Source: Vibrio fortis
GTDB taxonomy: Bacteria > Pseudomonadota > Gammaproteobacteria > Enterobacterales > Vibrionaceae
Reading direction: 5' to 3'
Assembly: GCF_000695685.1 (NCBI RefSeq)
Contig: NZ_JFFR01000028.1
Span: 220,115-284,114, forward strand
DNA length: 64,000 nt
Below the pieces are notes generated by a model. It worked only from the letters and a program-made list of their open reading frames with translations, ran no database searches and was not told where the DNA came from. Both the position numbers and the translations under genes were made by a program. The first letter of the stretch is position 1. Each line of letters opens with the position of its first letter. Below, piece after piece: positions 1 to 7,659 of the stretch.

Positions 1-285
1 AACAAGAAAGGCCTAGTGCTTTTCCGAGTTATCGTTCTAGGTATGGTTATGTTTGGTTCAATGGCAACATTGCCAACAGTATGGGCATTGGCTGACGTAT
101 CTATGGGTCTAATGGCGATTGTTAACTTGGTAGCGATTATCCTGCTATCAGGCATCGTGATTAAGCTTGCGAAAGACTACAACCGTCAACTAGACGCGGG
201 TAAAGTTCCAACGTTTGATGCGAACGATTTCCCAGAGCTTAAGTCTCAGCTAGAAGATGGTATTTGGGACGGCAACAAGAAGTAA
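1..285 (+). CDS. Alanine/glycine:cation symporter (AGCS family), C-terminal fragment
   Basis: The reading frame is open from the first base of the window, so this is the 3' end of a gene that begins upstream. The visible 95 residues contain two hydrophobic segments separated by a short polar stretch (VSMGLMAIVNLVAI is typical of the last helix of sodium:alanine symporters), then a charged cytoplasmic tail ending DGIWDGNKK. That tail, with an NDFPEL motif, is characteristic of bacterial AGCS (AlsT/DagA-like) transporters, which couple sodium entry to alanine or glycine uptake across the inner membrane. A strong hairpin terminator follows the stop codon. Family assignment is confident; substrate cannot be judged from the fragment. 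Confidence 0.8.
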   Translation, partial: NKKGLVLFRVIVLGMVMFGSMATLPTVWALADVSMGLMAIVNLVAIILLSGIVIKLAKDYNRQLDAGKVPTFDANDFPELKSQLEDGIWDGNKK

Positions 286-336
286 TCTTGTGATGCGACG
301 CTGAGCAATATAGAGCGTTCACCGTTTCTCAAATTG

Positions 337-370
337 AAAGGCTAAGGTAGTGATACCTTAGCCTTTTTTA
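337..370 (+). terminator. Rho-independent terminator of the symporter gene
   Basis: A 13-bp perfect stem (AAAGGCTAAGGTA with its complement) around a 4-base loop GTGA, ending in a T-run. It lies 52 bases after the symporter stop codon. Confidence 0.9.
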
Positions 371-494
371 TTGTGTGGACATTAGTGAAATAGGTGTTTA
401 TCTATCGAAGTAATAGGAAGAGTCATAAAGACAAATTGATGTTTTTTCTATACTCTATCAAGCATAAAGTCAGATAACCGATTAGGGTAAAGTT

Positions 495-1271
495 ATGTTA
501 GTTGTCGTATCACCAGCAAAGACATTAGATTATGAATCACCATTGGCTACCGAGCAGTTTACTCATCCAGAGTTTATTGAACACTCTGCCGAGCTGATTG
601 AAGAGTGCCGTAAACTAACGCCTGCAGATGTTTCGGCGCTAATGAAGGTGAGCGATAAGATTGCCGGCCTTAACGTGGCGCGTTTTGAGCAGTGGAGCGA
701 AACCTTCACTCAAGAGAATGCTCGCCAAGCGATTCTGGCGTTTAAGGGCGATGTTTACACCGGCCTTGAAGCGGAAACTCTGACGGACGCGGATTTCGAA
801 TACGCACAAAAGCACCTACGCATGTTGTCAGGCTTGTATGGTTTGCTTAAGCCGTTGGACTTGATGCAACCTTACCGCTTAGAGATGGGTACACGTTTAG
901 CGAATGCTCGTGGTACTAACCTTTACCAGTTCTGGGGCAACCTGATCACTGACAAGCTCAATGAGACGCTAAACGCTCAGGGCGATAATGTGCTTATCAA
1001 CCTTGCATCGAATGAATACTTCAAAGCAGTGAAGCCAAAGAACCTAGATGGTCAGGTAATCACCCCTGTATTCAAAGACTGTAAGAATGGCCAATACAAG
1101 GTGATCAGCTTCTACGCGAAAAAGGCGCGCGGCATGATGGCACGTTACATCATTGAAAACCGTGTTGATTCGATTGAAAAGCTGACTCAGTTTGATACTG
1201 CGGGCTACTACTTTGTAGAAGAAGAGTCGAACGCAAAAGAGCTAGTGTTCAAGCGCGAAGAACAGAACTAA
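495..1271 (+). CDS. yaaA: Peroxide stress protein YaaA (DUF328/UPF0246)
   Basis: This 258-residue protein is full length for YaaA and starts with the family's typical N-terminus MLVVVSPAKTLDYESP. In E. coli YaaA is induced by OxyR during peroxide stress and limits intracellular free iron, which reduces Fenton damage to DNA; the family has a DNA-binding helix-hairpin-helix fold. Conserved stretches include FKGDVYTGL near residue 85, LSGLYGLLKPLDLMQPYRLEMGT around 110-135 and the C-terminal basic run KKARGMMARYII. It stands alone between two terminators, so it is probably monocistronic. No OxyR site was identified by eye in the upstream 120 bases. Confidence 0.93.
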   Translation: MLVVVSPAKTLDYESPLATEQFTHPEFIEHSAELIEECRKLTPADVSALMKVSDKIAGLNVARFEQWSETFTQENARQAILAFKGDVYTGLEAETLTDADFEYAQKHLRMLSGLYGLLKPLDLMQPYRLEMGTRLANARGTNLYQFWGNLITDKLNETLNAQGDNVLINLASNEYFKAVKPKNLDGQVITPVFKDCKNGQYKVISFYAKKARGMMARYIIENRVDSIEKLTQFDTAGYYFVEEESNAKELVFKREEQN

Positions 1272-1293
1272 TCTTCGTTTTATCTCAATGACT

Positions 1294-1330
1294 AAAAAGC
1301 CCCTGACAGCGTTGCTATCAGGGGCTTTTG
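1294..1330. terminator. Bidirectional terminator between yaaA and srmB
   Basis: A 12-bp stem AAAAGCCCCTGA / TCAGGGGCTTTT with A- and T-tracts on the two sides. It separates the convergent yaaA and srmB genes and can serve both strands. Confidence 0.9.
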
Positions 1331-1377
1331 TTATTCTGTAGAGTAGGTTAGGTCACCGAATGAGTGACCCAAAGCGG

Positions 1378-2610
1378 CTACTTCTTCTTTTTCTTAGCGG
1401 CTTTTTTAGCTGCGCCTTTCTTATCGTCCTTCTTCACCTTTTTCTTCTTTTTGAAGACAGGTTTTTTGTGTGTAGGACGCATACCTTCGATAAAGCGCTC
1501 TTTGATGCTCTCTTTAGTATAACGCGCAACACGCTCAATCATTGGTTGATCGTGTGCTTCGATTAGTGAGATAGCATTACCTTTCTTACCAGCACGAGCG
1601 GTACGGCCAATACGGTGCAGGTAAACGTCAGCGGTACGTGGCATGTCGTAGTTAATTACGTGGCTAACGTCTGGCAGGTCGATACCACGAGCTGCTACGT
1701 CAGTTGCCAGTAGGACATTCACAGTGCCATCACGGAAGCGAGCAATCGCATTGTTACGGCGATCTTGTGGCATTTCACCTTGAATCCAAGCACATGGGAT
1801 CTGTGCGCTTTCTAGTTGAGCTCGAAGGTCCGCTAGGCGCTCACGTGTTTTTAGGAACACGATAGTACGCTCTGCTTGCTCAGTGATGATGTGCTTAAGA
1901 AGATCCAGCTTGTGCTCAGCTGTGTCTGCGCGGTGGTACCACTGAGTGATCTTTTTACGCTCACGTAGAGAAGATTTAGCATCGATCTCTGCTGGGTTGT
2001 TTAGTAGATCTTCAGTGAAGCCTTCAACGCCTTTACCCTCTAGAGTTGCCGAGAATAGTAGCGTCTGTTTACGCCAGCGACACTCTGCAGATAGACGGTC
2101 AACAACTGGACCAAAGCCCATGTCTAGCATGCGGTCTGCTTCATCTAGGATCAGCCATTCGATAGCACGACAATCAAAGCGTTCAGCTTCGATGTACTCC
2201 ATTAGACGACCTGGAGTTGCAACAACGATGTCTTGAGTCGTGCCTAAGATATCCGCGTGCTCTTGGTACATCACACCACCAGTAATGGTGAAGATGTTAA
2301 GGCTGGTGTATTTTGCAAGATCACGAGCTTGGTCTGCGATCTGCATTGCTAGCTCACGTGTCGGCGTTAGGATCAGCATACGTGCTGGACCCGCTTTCTT
2401 ACGTGGGAAGTCGAGTAGGTATTGCAAAGCTGGCAGTACAAAAGAAGCTGTTTTACCAGTACCTGTCGGTGCAGAAGCTAAAACGTCTCGTCCATCTAAC
2501 GCTTGTGGGATTGCTTCAGCTTGTATCTGTGTTGGGCGTTCGTAACCCATCTCGTCGATTGCTTTAAGCAGCTCTTGTTCTAGATCGAGTTCTGCAAAGG
2601 TTCTGATCAC
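1378..2610 (-). CDS. srmB: ATP-dependent RNA helicase SrmB (DEAD-box)
   Basis: A 410-residue DEAD-box helicase. All core motifs are visible: Q motif PTQIQAEAIPQAL, Walker A APTGTGKT, PTRELA, DEAD in ILDEADRMLD, SAT in LLFSATLEG, and motif VI HRIGRTARAG. The tail is extremely lysine-rich, as expected for nonspecific RNA binding. SrmB helps assemble the early 50S ribosomal subunit. The N-terminus (MIRTFAELDLEQELLKAI) and the neighbouring trmN6 gene, which also adjoins srmB in E. coli, separate it from other DEAD-box paralogues. The start is GTG, with a GGAG ribosome-binding site eight bases upstream. A TATAAT promoter element and a CRP-like palindrome lie just upstream. Confidence 0.95.
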   Translation of the reverse strand: MIRTFAELDLEQELLKAIDEMGYERPTQIQAEAIPQALDGRDVLASAPTGTGKTASFVLPALQYLLDFPRKKAGPARMLILTPTRELAMQIADQARDLAKYTSLNIFTITGGVMYQEHADILGTTQDIVVATPGRLMEYIEAERFDCRAIEWLILDEADRMLDMGFGPVVDRLSAECRWRKQTLLFSATLEGKGVEGFTEDLLNNPAEIDAKSSLRERKKITQWYHRADTAEHKLDLLKHIITEQAERTIVFLKTRERLADLRAQLESAQIPCAWIQGEMPQDRRNNAIARFRDGTVNVLLATDVAARGIDLPDVSHVINYDMPRTADVYLHRIGRTARAGKKGNAISLIEAHDQPMIERVARYTKESIKERFIEGMRPTHKKPVFKKKKKVKKDDKKGAAKKAAKKKKK

Positions 2611-2679
2611 TGTTGTTTCTCCACAAGCAATAAATGTGTCTGCACGTCGTTGGCAGACGATAAAAAAGAGTAGTCGGAC

Positions 2680-2709
2680 ATTATAGAAGCATTAGTGATT
2701 AGGATCACA
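2680..2709 (-). promoter_or_regulatory. srmB promoter -10 element with overlapping CRP-like palindrome
   Basis: Read on the minus strand, a TATAAT hexamer occupies 2680-2685, about 70 bases before the srmB GTG. Positions 2694-2709 read AGTGA-N6-TCACA, one mismatch from the CRP core TGTGA-N6-TCACA. The palindrome is centred near -28 of the predicted start site, over the -35 region, which lacks a good hexamer. If it is real, the geometry fits repression better than standard class I or II activation. Both elements were found by eye only. Confidence 0.45.
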
Positions 2710-2718
2710 TGGTATTTG

Positions 2719-3441
2719 CTACATCTTGAGATAAAAATCTTGGGTTAGGGCGATAAACGCCTCGCTGTAACCATTTTGATCGTGAATTAATAGCTGCTGG
2801 TGGTCGAGTTGCACACTGGGATCTTTAGATAGCTCAAACAAAAGACGTGTAGGCTGCTTTCTGGCGGTGGTTCTCACATCCAATCGGCGCGATAAGTGCC
2901 ATCCACTCTGTTTGGCGAGCTCAATAAACTGTTCCCCTTCAACCATCGGCAGAATAAAGCTCGCAGTGGCCGATTCTGTCGTGAGTTCATAGCAGCGAAC
3001 AGCCAGCGCTTTGTGATCAAGGCTAGCGGTATGACGAGCCGTAGCGCGTTGGCTATGTGCTGCTTGCTCTCCGGAATTGAAGTAGGGTGGATTACAGATG
3101 ATGGCGTCGAATTGCTCTGGTAATTCAACCTCTAGCACACTACCAAAATAGAGCTGTAGACGATCGCTCCAAGGGGAGTGGTCGAAGTTAATCTTGGCGG
3201 CATGAATGGCGTCAGGGTCGATATCTATTGCTGCAAGGTTTACCGAAGGATAACGCTGCGCCAGCATCAGTGTTAACAAACCAGTACCGGTACCAATATC
3301 CAGAACGTTTTGTTGGTGATTAAGCTGTGTCCACGCACCCAGTAGTACGCCATCGGTGCTGACAGGCATTCCACTCTGTCCACCATAAATAGAAAACTGT
3401 TTAAAATTAAAGCTTTTTGTCTCTAGCGTTTTTTCTTTCAT
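2719..3441 (-). CDS. trmN6: tRNA1(Val) (adenine(37)-N6)-methyltransferase TrmN6 (YfiC)
   Basis: A 240-residue class I SAM-dependent methyltransferase. The SAM-binding glycine loop is DIGTGTGLLTL near residue 48, and the catalytic N6-adenine motif NPPY is at ICNPPYFNSGEQ near residue 118. The N-terminal KQFSIYGGQSGMPVSTDGVLLGAW is the signature of the YfiC/TrmN6 family, which makes m6A37 in tRNA1(Val). It shares its strand with srmB, 108 bases upstream of it, but the internal srmB promoter suggests separate control. The ATG start lacks a convincing ribosome-binding site. Confidence 0.93.
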   Translation of the reverse strand: MKEKTLETKSFNFKQFSIYGGQSGMPVSTDGVLLGAWTQLNHQQNVLDIGTGTGLLTLMLAQRYPSVNLAAIDIDPDAIHAAKINFDHSPWSDRLQLYFGSVLEVELPEQFDAIICNPPYFNSGEQAAHSQRATARHTASLDHKALAVRCYELTTESATASFILPMVEGEQFIELAKQSGWHLSRRLDVRTTARKQPTRLLFELSKDPSVQLDHQQLLIHDQNGYSEAFIALTQDFYLKM

Positions 3442-3753
3442 AAATCTGCAGGTACCGGAATTTTTAACTATTTAGCTTTGTTGTTGATCTTTTGTACAGG
3501 CTTTTGTTCTGATTTGGTTTTAATTGTTGCAACTTATGAGTAGTTTATAATTGTGTCTAATTTTTCAAAACCAGTGAAATAAACTGCTTTTTGTATGAAA
3601 TTGCAAATTAATATGGTGTTTTTCTGCGGTAGCTTGCAGCTGACTGAGTGTTTCGTCATTATGCGCGACTATTTTATAGATTGAATGGCAGTTTTTAACT
3701 GTAACATTCACGCAAGCACAACATCATTTCAAAAATATAATTAAGGATTATCT
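3442..3753 (+). other. trmN6-brnQ divergent intergenic region with a candidate brnQ promoter
   Basis: 312 A/T-rich bases with no supportable gene. TTGTTG (3524-3529), a 16-base spacer and TATAAT (3546-3551) form a plausible sigma-70 promoter reading toward brnQ. That would give brnQ an untranslated leader of roughly 195 bases. I found no leucine-rich leader peptide, no T-box-like fold and no convincing Lrp site in that leader. Confidence 0.4.
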
Positions 3754-5067
3754 GTGAAACAGAGTCTAAAACTAACAGATATTATGGCATTGGGCTTTAT
3801 GCTTTTTGCGTTTTTCTTGGGTGCGGGTAACATCATTTTCCCACCTCTCGCCGGTCAATTAGCGGGCGAAAATGTCATTCCAGCGATGTCTGGTTTTCTT
3901 TTAACTGCGGTAGGTCTCCCTTTAATTACGATTGTTGCTATCGCGGTTGCTGGTGGTTCTTGGGGCCATCTAACTAAAGATCTTCCAAAACAAGCAGCGA
4001 CGATCATGGCGGTGTTGATCTTCATCATCATCGGCCCAGCATTCGCAGCGCCACGTACTGGCCTAGTGGCTTACGAGATGGCGGTGAAGCCGTTCTTCAT
4101 CGATGCAGCTCAAGCACACCTAACGATCTTCTCGATTGCATTCTTTGCGATTGCGATGTTCTTTGCATGGTCACAGGGTAAACTGATCGATGTGATTGGT
4201 AAGGTACTGACGCCAGCACTATTCATTGGTTTAGTAATTCTAGCGATTGCAGTTTTTGTTAACCCACAAGGCGAGATCGTTGCAGCACACGGTGATTACC
4301 TAACTCAACCTCTAACCAAAGGTTTCCTTGAAGGCTACAACACCATGGATACTTTCGGTTCTCTGATGTTTGGCATGCTGATCGTGGATGCGATTCGTAG
4401 CAAAGGCATCACTGACCGTGCAGCGACAACTAAGTACTTGATCAGCGCCGGTTGTATTGCGGCTGCGGGTCTAGCGTTTGTTTACATCTCGCTATTCTAC
4501 CTTGGCGCGACAAGTGCTGCGGTAGCTTCTGGTGCAGATAATGGCGGTGTGGTTCTAAGCCAATACGTTCAATCTCTATTTGGTCCTTCAGGTCAGATCG
4601 TTCTGTCTGTGATTGTACTACTAGCGTGTTTGACGACGGCTATCGGCCTTATCTCTGCATGTTCTGAGTACTTCAGTTCTCTAACTCCGATGTCTTACAA
4701 AACTTGGGTAATCATCAACGGTGTAGCGTGTGCAACGGTTGCTAACGTTGGTCTAGCTCAGCTTATCTCGTTGTCAGTACCGGTTCTATTTGCACTATAT
4801 CCAGTAGCGATTGCATTAGTGGCACTGACTTTCCTACGCAAGAAACTGCCAAACCCTCAAATGGCATACCGCGTGGTTATCTTGGTATCTCTACTATTTG
4901 CTCTGATTGATGCAGCGAAAGTAGCGGGTGTAGATGTATCTGCACTGAAGATGCTACCACTGTTTGAAATTGGTATGGGTTGGTTACTACCAACAGCAGC
5001 AGCTATCATCTGCATGTTCTTCGTAGGTAAATCGACAGCCCCTGAAATGGCTGAAGAGACGGTTTAA
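3754..5067 (+). CDS. brnQ: Branched-chain amino acid transporter BrnQ (LIVCS family)
   Basis: A 437-residue polytopic inner-membrane protein with about twelve hydrophobic segments. The N-terminal ALGFMLFAFFLGAGNIIFPP is the LIVCS family hallmark. Members import leucine, isoleucine and valine with sodium or protons. The start codon is GTG with an AAGG ribosome-binding site. It is a single-gene unit: a possible promoter lies about 200 bases upstream and a very strong terminator follows. Several brnQ paralogues are usual in Vibrio, so substrate preference cannot be assigned from sequence alone. Confidence 0.93.
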   Translation: MKQSLKLTDIMALGFMLFAFFLGAGNIIFPPLAGQLAGENVIPAMSGFLLTAVGLPLITIVAIAVAGGSWGHLTKDLPKQAATIMAVLIFIIIGPAFAAPRTGLVAYEMAVKPFFIDAAQAHLTIFSIAFFAIAMFFAWSQGKLIDVIGKVLTPALFIGLVILAIAVFVNPQGEIVAAHGDYLTQPLTKGFLEGYNTMDTFGSLMFGMLIVDAIRSKGITDRAATTKYLISAGCIAAAGLAFVYISLFYLGATSAAVASGADNGGVVLSQYVQSLFGPSGQIVLSVIVLLACLTTAIGLISACSEYFSSLTPMSYKTWVIINGVACATVANVGLAQLISLSVPVLFALYPVAIALVALTFLRKKLPNPQMAYRVVILVSLLFALIDAAKVAGVDVSALKMLPLFEIGMGWLLPTAAAIICMFFVGKSTAPEMAEETV

Positions 5068-5101
5068 TCTCTGAGAGTTAATCTGTTTTCGAACTAAATA
5101 G

Positions 5102-5138
5102 AAAAGGCCCCGCGACTGATTAGTCGCGGGGCCTTTTT
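5102..5138. terminator. Bidirectional terminator between brnQ and fldB
   Basis: A long GC-rich perfect stem, AAAAGGCCCCGCGACT and its complement around GATT, with A- and T-tracts on opposite sides. It lies between two convergent genes. Confidence 0.95.
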
Positions 5139-5191
5139 ACATTCGCTGGTTTTAATGTTCATCACTCACGTGATAGCGAGTGGTTGATGAG

Positions 5192-5713
5192 TTAGATCTT
5201 TTCGCTGTATTCAACCAGAACTTGCTCAACCCAAGCTGCGATTCGGTCATCGCTCAGCTCGTACTGTGAGTCTTCATCAAGAGCAAGGCCTACAAACTGT
5301 GATTGGTCTTCTGTTAGGGCTTTTGATGCTTCAAACTCGTAACTATCGTCGTTTGGCCAATATCCGACAAACTCCGCACCTACGGTTTTCAGTTCGTCGT
5401 GTAATAGACCCATCGCATCAAGGAACCATTCGCCATAGCCTTCTTGGTCACCCAGTCCGAACAGTGCCACGACTTTGCCTTTTACAGGTGTGGTTGCTAG
5501 GTCATCCCAGATTTCATTCCAATCTTCTTGGATTTCACCGAAGTCCCAAGTTGAGATACCCAGTAGCAGTAGGTCGTAGTCGGCCATCAATGAAAGTGGC
5601 GTCTCTTTTACATTGTGAATGTCGACTAAGTCTTCGCCGATGATGCCGCGAATCTTTTCTGCAGCCATTTCTGTGTAACAGGTGGTTGAGCCGTAAAACA
5701 GTCCAATTTTCAT
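5192..5713 (-). CDS. fldB: Flavodoxin FldB
   Basis: A 173-residue long-chain flavodoxin, the same length as E. coli FldB. The FMN phosphate-binding loop near residue 8 reads YGSTTCYTEMAAEKI; this TTCYTE form is typical of FldB, whereas FldA has STGNTE. The aromatic FMN-stacking region STWDFGEIQEDW and the LFGLGDQEGYGEWF loop are both present. FldB is an alternative low-potential electron carrier; the E. coli gene is in the SoxRS regulon. It is divergent from xerD, an arrangement also found in E. coli. It has its own upstream region of 136 bases shared with xerD. Confidence 0.94.
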   Translation of the reverse strand: MKIGLFYGSTTCYTEMAAEKIRGIIGEDLVDIHNVKETPLSLMADYDLLLLGISTWDFGEIQEDWNEIWDDLATTPVKGKVVALFGLGDQEGYGEWFLDAMGLLHDELKTVGAEFVGYWPNDDSYEFEASKALTEDQSQFVGLALDEDSQYELSDDRIAAWVEQVLVEYSEKI

Positions 5714-5849
5714 AGCATGTGTTCGATTTTTATTTTGAGATGGCGAATTCTAACCATAAATTGAATTCGATTGCAGCGATTATCCGCCCAAGTCGTAATT
5801 TTTATAGCTTTCATCAGGTCTGTAGCTTAATCTCAAAACAGTTTCCAAT

Positions 5850-6779
5850 ATGATGAGAATAGCTATGCAGTCGCCTCAAGGGCAGAACGCCGATCATGGT
5901 CTTGTTGAACAATTTTTAGATGCGATGTGGATGGAGAGAGGGCTTTCGGAAAATACGCTCACTTCCTATCGTACGGATCTTGCCAAGCTGCTTGATTGGA
6001 TGGAAAAGAATAATTATCGCTTGGACTTCATTAGCTTATCCGGTTTGCAGGATTATCAGAGTTGGTTGGTCGATGCGAACTTTAAACAGACTTCGCGTGC
6101 TCGTATGTTGTCGGCGATTCGTCGTCTATTTCAATATTTGCATCGTGAAAAGGTAAGGGCTGACGACCCGAGCGCCTTGTTGGTGAGTCCAAAGCTGCCT
6201 CAGCGCTTACCCAAAGATCTCAGTGAAGAGCAGGTTGATGCCTTACTGGATGCTCCAGATCCGAATGACCCGATTGAGCTTAGAGATAAAGCGATGCTGG
6301 AGTTGTTGTACGCAACTGGCTTGCGTGTGACTGAGCTGGTCAGCCTAACGATGGAGAACATCAGTTTAAGACAAGGTGTGGTGCGGGTGATTGGTAAAGG
6401 TGGTAAAGAACGCTTGGTTCCAATGGGTGAGAATGCCGTAGACTGGATCGAAACCTTTATTGAGCAAGGTCGCCCTCAGCTGCTTGGAGAGAATAGCTCG
6501 GATGTGGTTTTCCCGAGTAAACGTGCCAAGCAGATGACCCGACAAACCTTTTGGTACCGTATTAAGCACTACGCGGTGATCGCAGGTATAGATACAGAAC
6601 TACTGTCTCCGCACGTGTTAAGACATGCGTTTGCAACACATTTACTGAACTATGGTGCCGATCTCAGAGTCGTACAGATGTTATTGGGACATAGTGACTT
6701 ATCGACAACCCAAATTTATACTCACGTGGCAACGGAAAGACTGAAGCAAATTCATGCTCAGCACCACCCACGAGCTTAG
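5850..6779 (+). CDS. xerD: Site-specific tyrosine recombinase XerD
   Basis: A 309-residue tyrosine recombinase that acts with XerC at dif to resolve chromosome dimers under FtsK control. The N-terminal SAM-like core-binding domain covers about residues 15-105. The catalytic set is complete: R159, K183, H255, R258, H281 and nucleophile Y290 (in QIYTHVATERL). The stretch SPKLPQRLPKDLSEEQV is typical of XerD rather than XerC. It is about eleven residues longer at the N-terminus than E. coli XerD. Neither ATG at 5850 nor ATG at 5865 has a strong ribosome-binding site, so the start is uncertain by five codons. It heads the xerD-dsbC-recJ-prfB-lysS block. Confidence 0.95.
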   Translation: MMRIAMQSPQGQNADHGLVEQFLDAMWMERGLSENTLTSYRTDLAKLLDWMEKNNYRLDFISLSGLQDYQSWLVDANFKQTSRARMLSAIRRLFQYLHREKVRADDPSALLVSPKLPQRLPKDLSEEQVDALLDAPDPNDPIELRDKAMLELLYATGLRVTELVSLTMENISLRQGVVRVIGKGGKERLVPMGENAVDWIETFIEQGRPQLLGENSSDVVFPSKRAKQMTRQTFWYRIKHYAVIAGIDTELLSPHVLRHAFATHLLNYGADLRVVQMLLGHSDLSTTQIYTHVATERLKQIHAQHHPRA

Positions 6780-6805
6780 ATTCAAATAATTTTAAGGTGA
6801 ACTTA

Positions 6806-7585
6806 ATGAGCGTATTACGCCGTCTTCCTCTATTGGCACTGCCTTTTGTCATCACTGCTTGTAACGCATCTGAAGAGAATGTTGAGCAGGTTAAGACAGC
6901 AGTAGAGGCAGCACCCACTCAAGCTTACGATATTAAGGCTTTGACTCAGCGTTTTGAAAAGATTGGCGTCAAAGTGACAGATGTTGTGCCATCGGATATT
7001 GATGGTCTCGTCGAGGTTCAAACCAATAGCGGTATCATTTTCTCGTCTCCATCGGGTGATCACTTTATCGCAGGTACGCTGTACTCACTGGATGAGAACG
7101 GCAAATTCAGCGACGTATTAGCGGAGCGTCAGGCTCCTATCAATGCAGCTAAGATTGCAGAGATGGCAGACTCGACCATCGAATACAAAGCGGATGATGA
7201 AAAATACGCGATTACGGTCTTCACGGACATCACCTGTGGTTACTGTGTGCGTCTACACAGCCAAATGCAGGGCTATAACGATTTAGGTATTACGGTTCGT
7301 TACATGGCTTACCCACGTCAAGGGGCAACTGGCCAAGTCGCTAACCAAATGGCGGCTATCTGGGGTTCAGATGACCCGAAAGCGGCAATGCACGATGCGA
7401 AAGTGAATCGTCAAATGCCAGACTCGGCAAAAGCAACGTCTGAAACGAAATCTGTGATTGCTAAGCAATACCAATTAGGTCGCGAGCTTGGTATCAGCGG
7501 CACGCCAGCTATCTTCTTACCAAGTGGTGAGCTTGTGAGTGGCTACCTGCCTCCAGCGCAACTTATCCAACGCTTAGAGCAGTAA
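6806..7585 (+). CDS. dsbC: Thiol:disulfide interchange protein DsbC, possibly a lipoprotein
   Basis: A 259-residue periplasmic disulfide isomerase. The N-terminal dimerisation domain is followed by a thioredoxin fold with active site CGYC at residues 144-147 and a cis-proline loop GTPAIF near the end. The ATG at 6806 is preferred over the in-frame GTG at 6797 because the TAAGG ribosome-binding site overlaps that GTG. The signal sequence ends in ITAC at residues 16-19, which matches a lipobox, so the mature protein may be lipid-anchored with Asn at +2. E. coli DsbC is soluble. It lies 26 bases after xerD and precedes recJ. Confidence 0.93.
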   Translation: MSVLRRLPLLALPFVITACNASEENVEQVKTAVEAAPTQAYDIKALTQRFEKIGVKVTDVVPSDIDGLVEVQTNSGIIFSSPSGDHFIAGTLYSLDENGKFSDVLAERQAPINAAKIAEMADSTIEYKADDEKYAITVFTDITCGYCVRLHSQMQGYNDLGITVRYMAYPRQGATGQVANQMAAIWGSDDPKAAMHDAKVNRQMPDSAKATSETKSVIAKQYQLGRELGISGTPAIFLPSGELVSGYLPPAQLIQRLEQ

Positions 7586-7659
7586 TTCGCTGCTTAGCAA
7601 CACGCATTTCCAAATTTACACATAAGGAATGGCCCAACTCGGTTTGGGCAGAATAGGTC

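Noticed and set aside
1360..1566. 68-codon plus-strand frame opposite the srmB end
   Set aside because: It is the antisense of the lysine-rich SrmB tail, giving a Phe/Leu-rich shadow.
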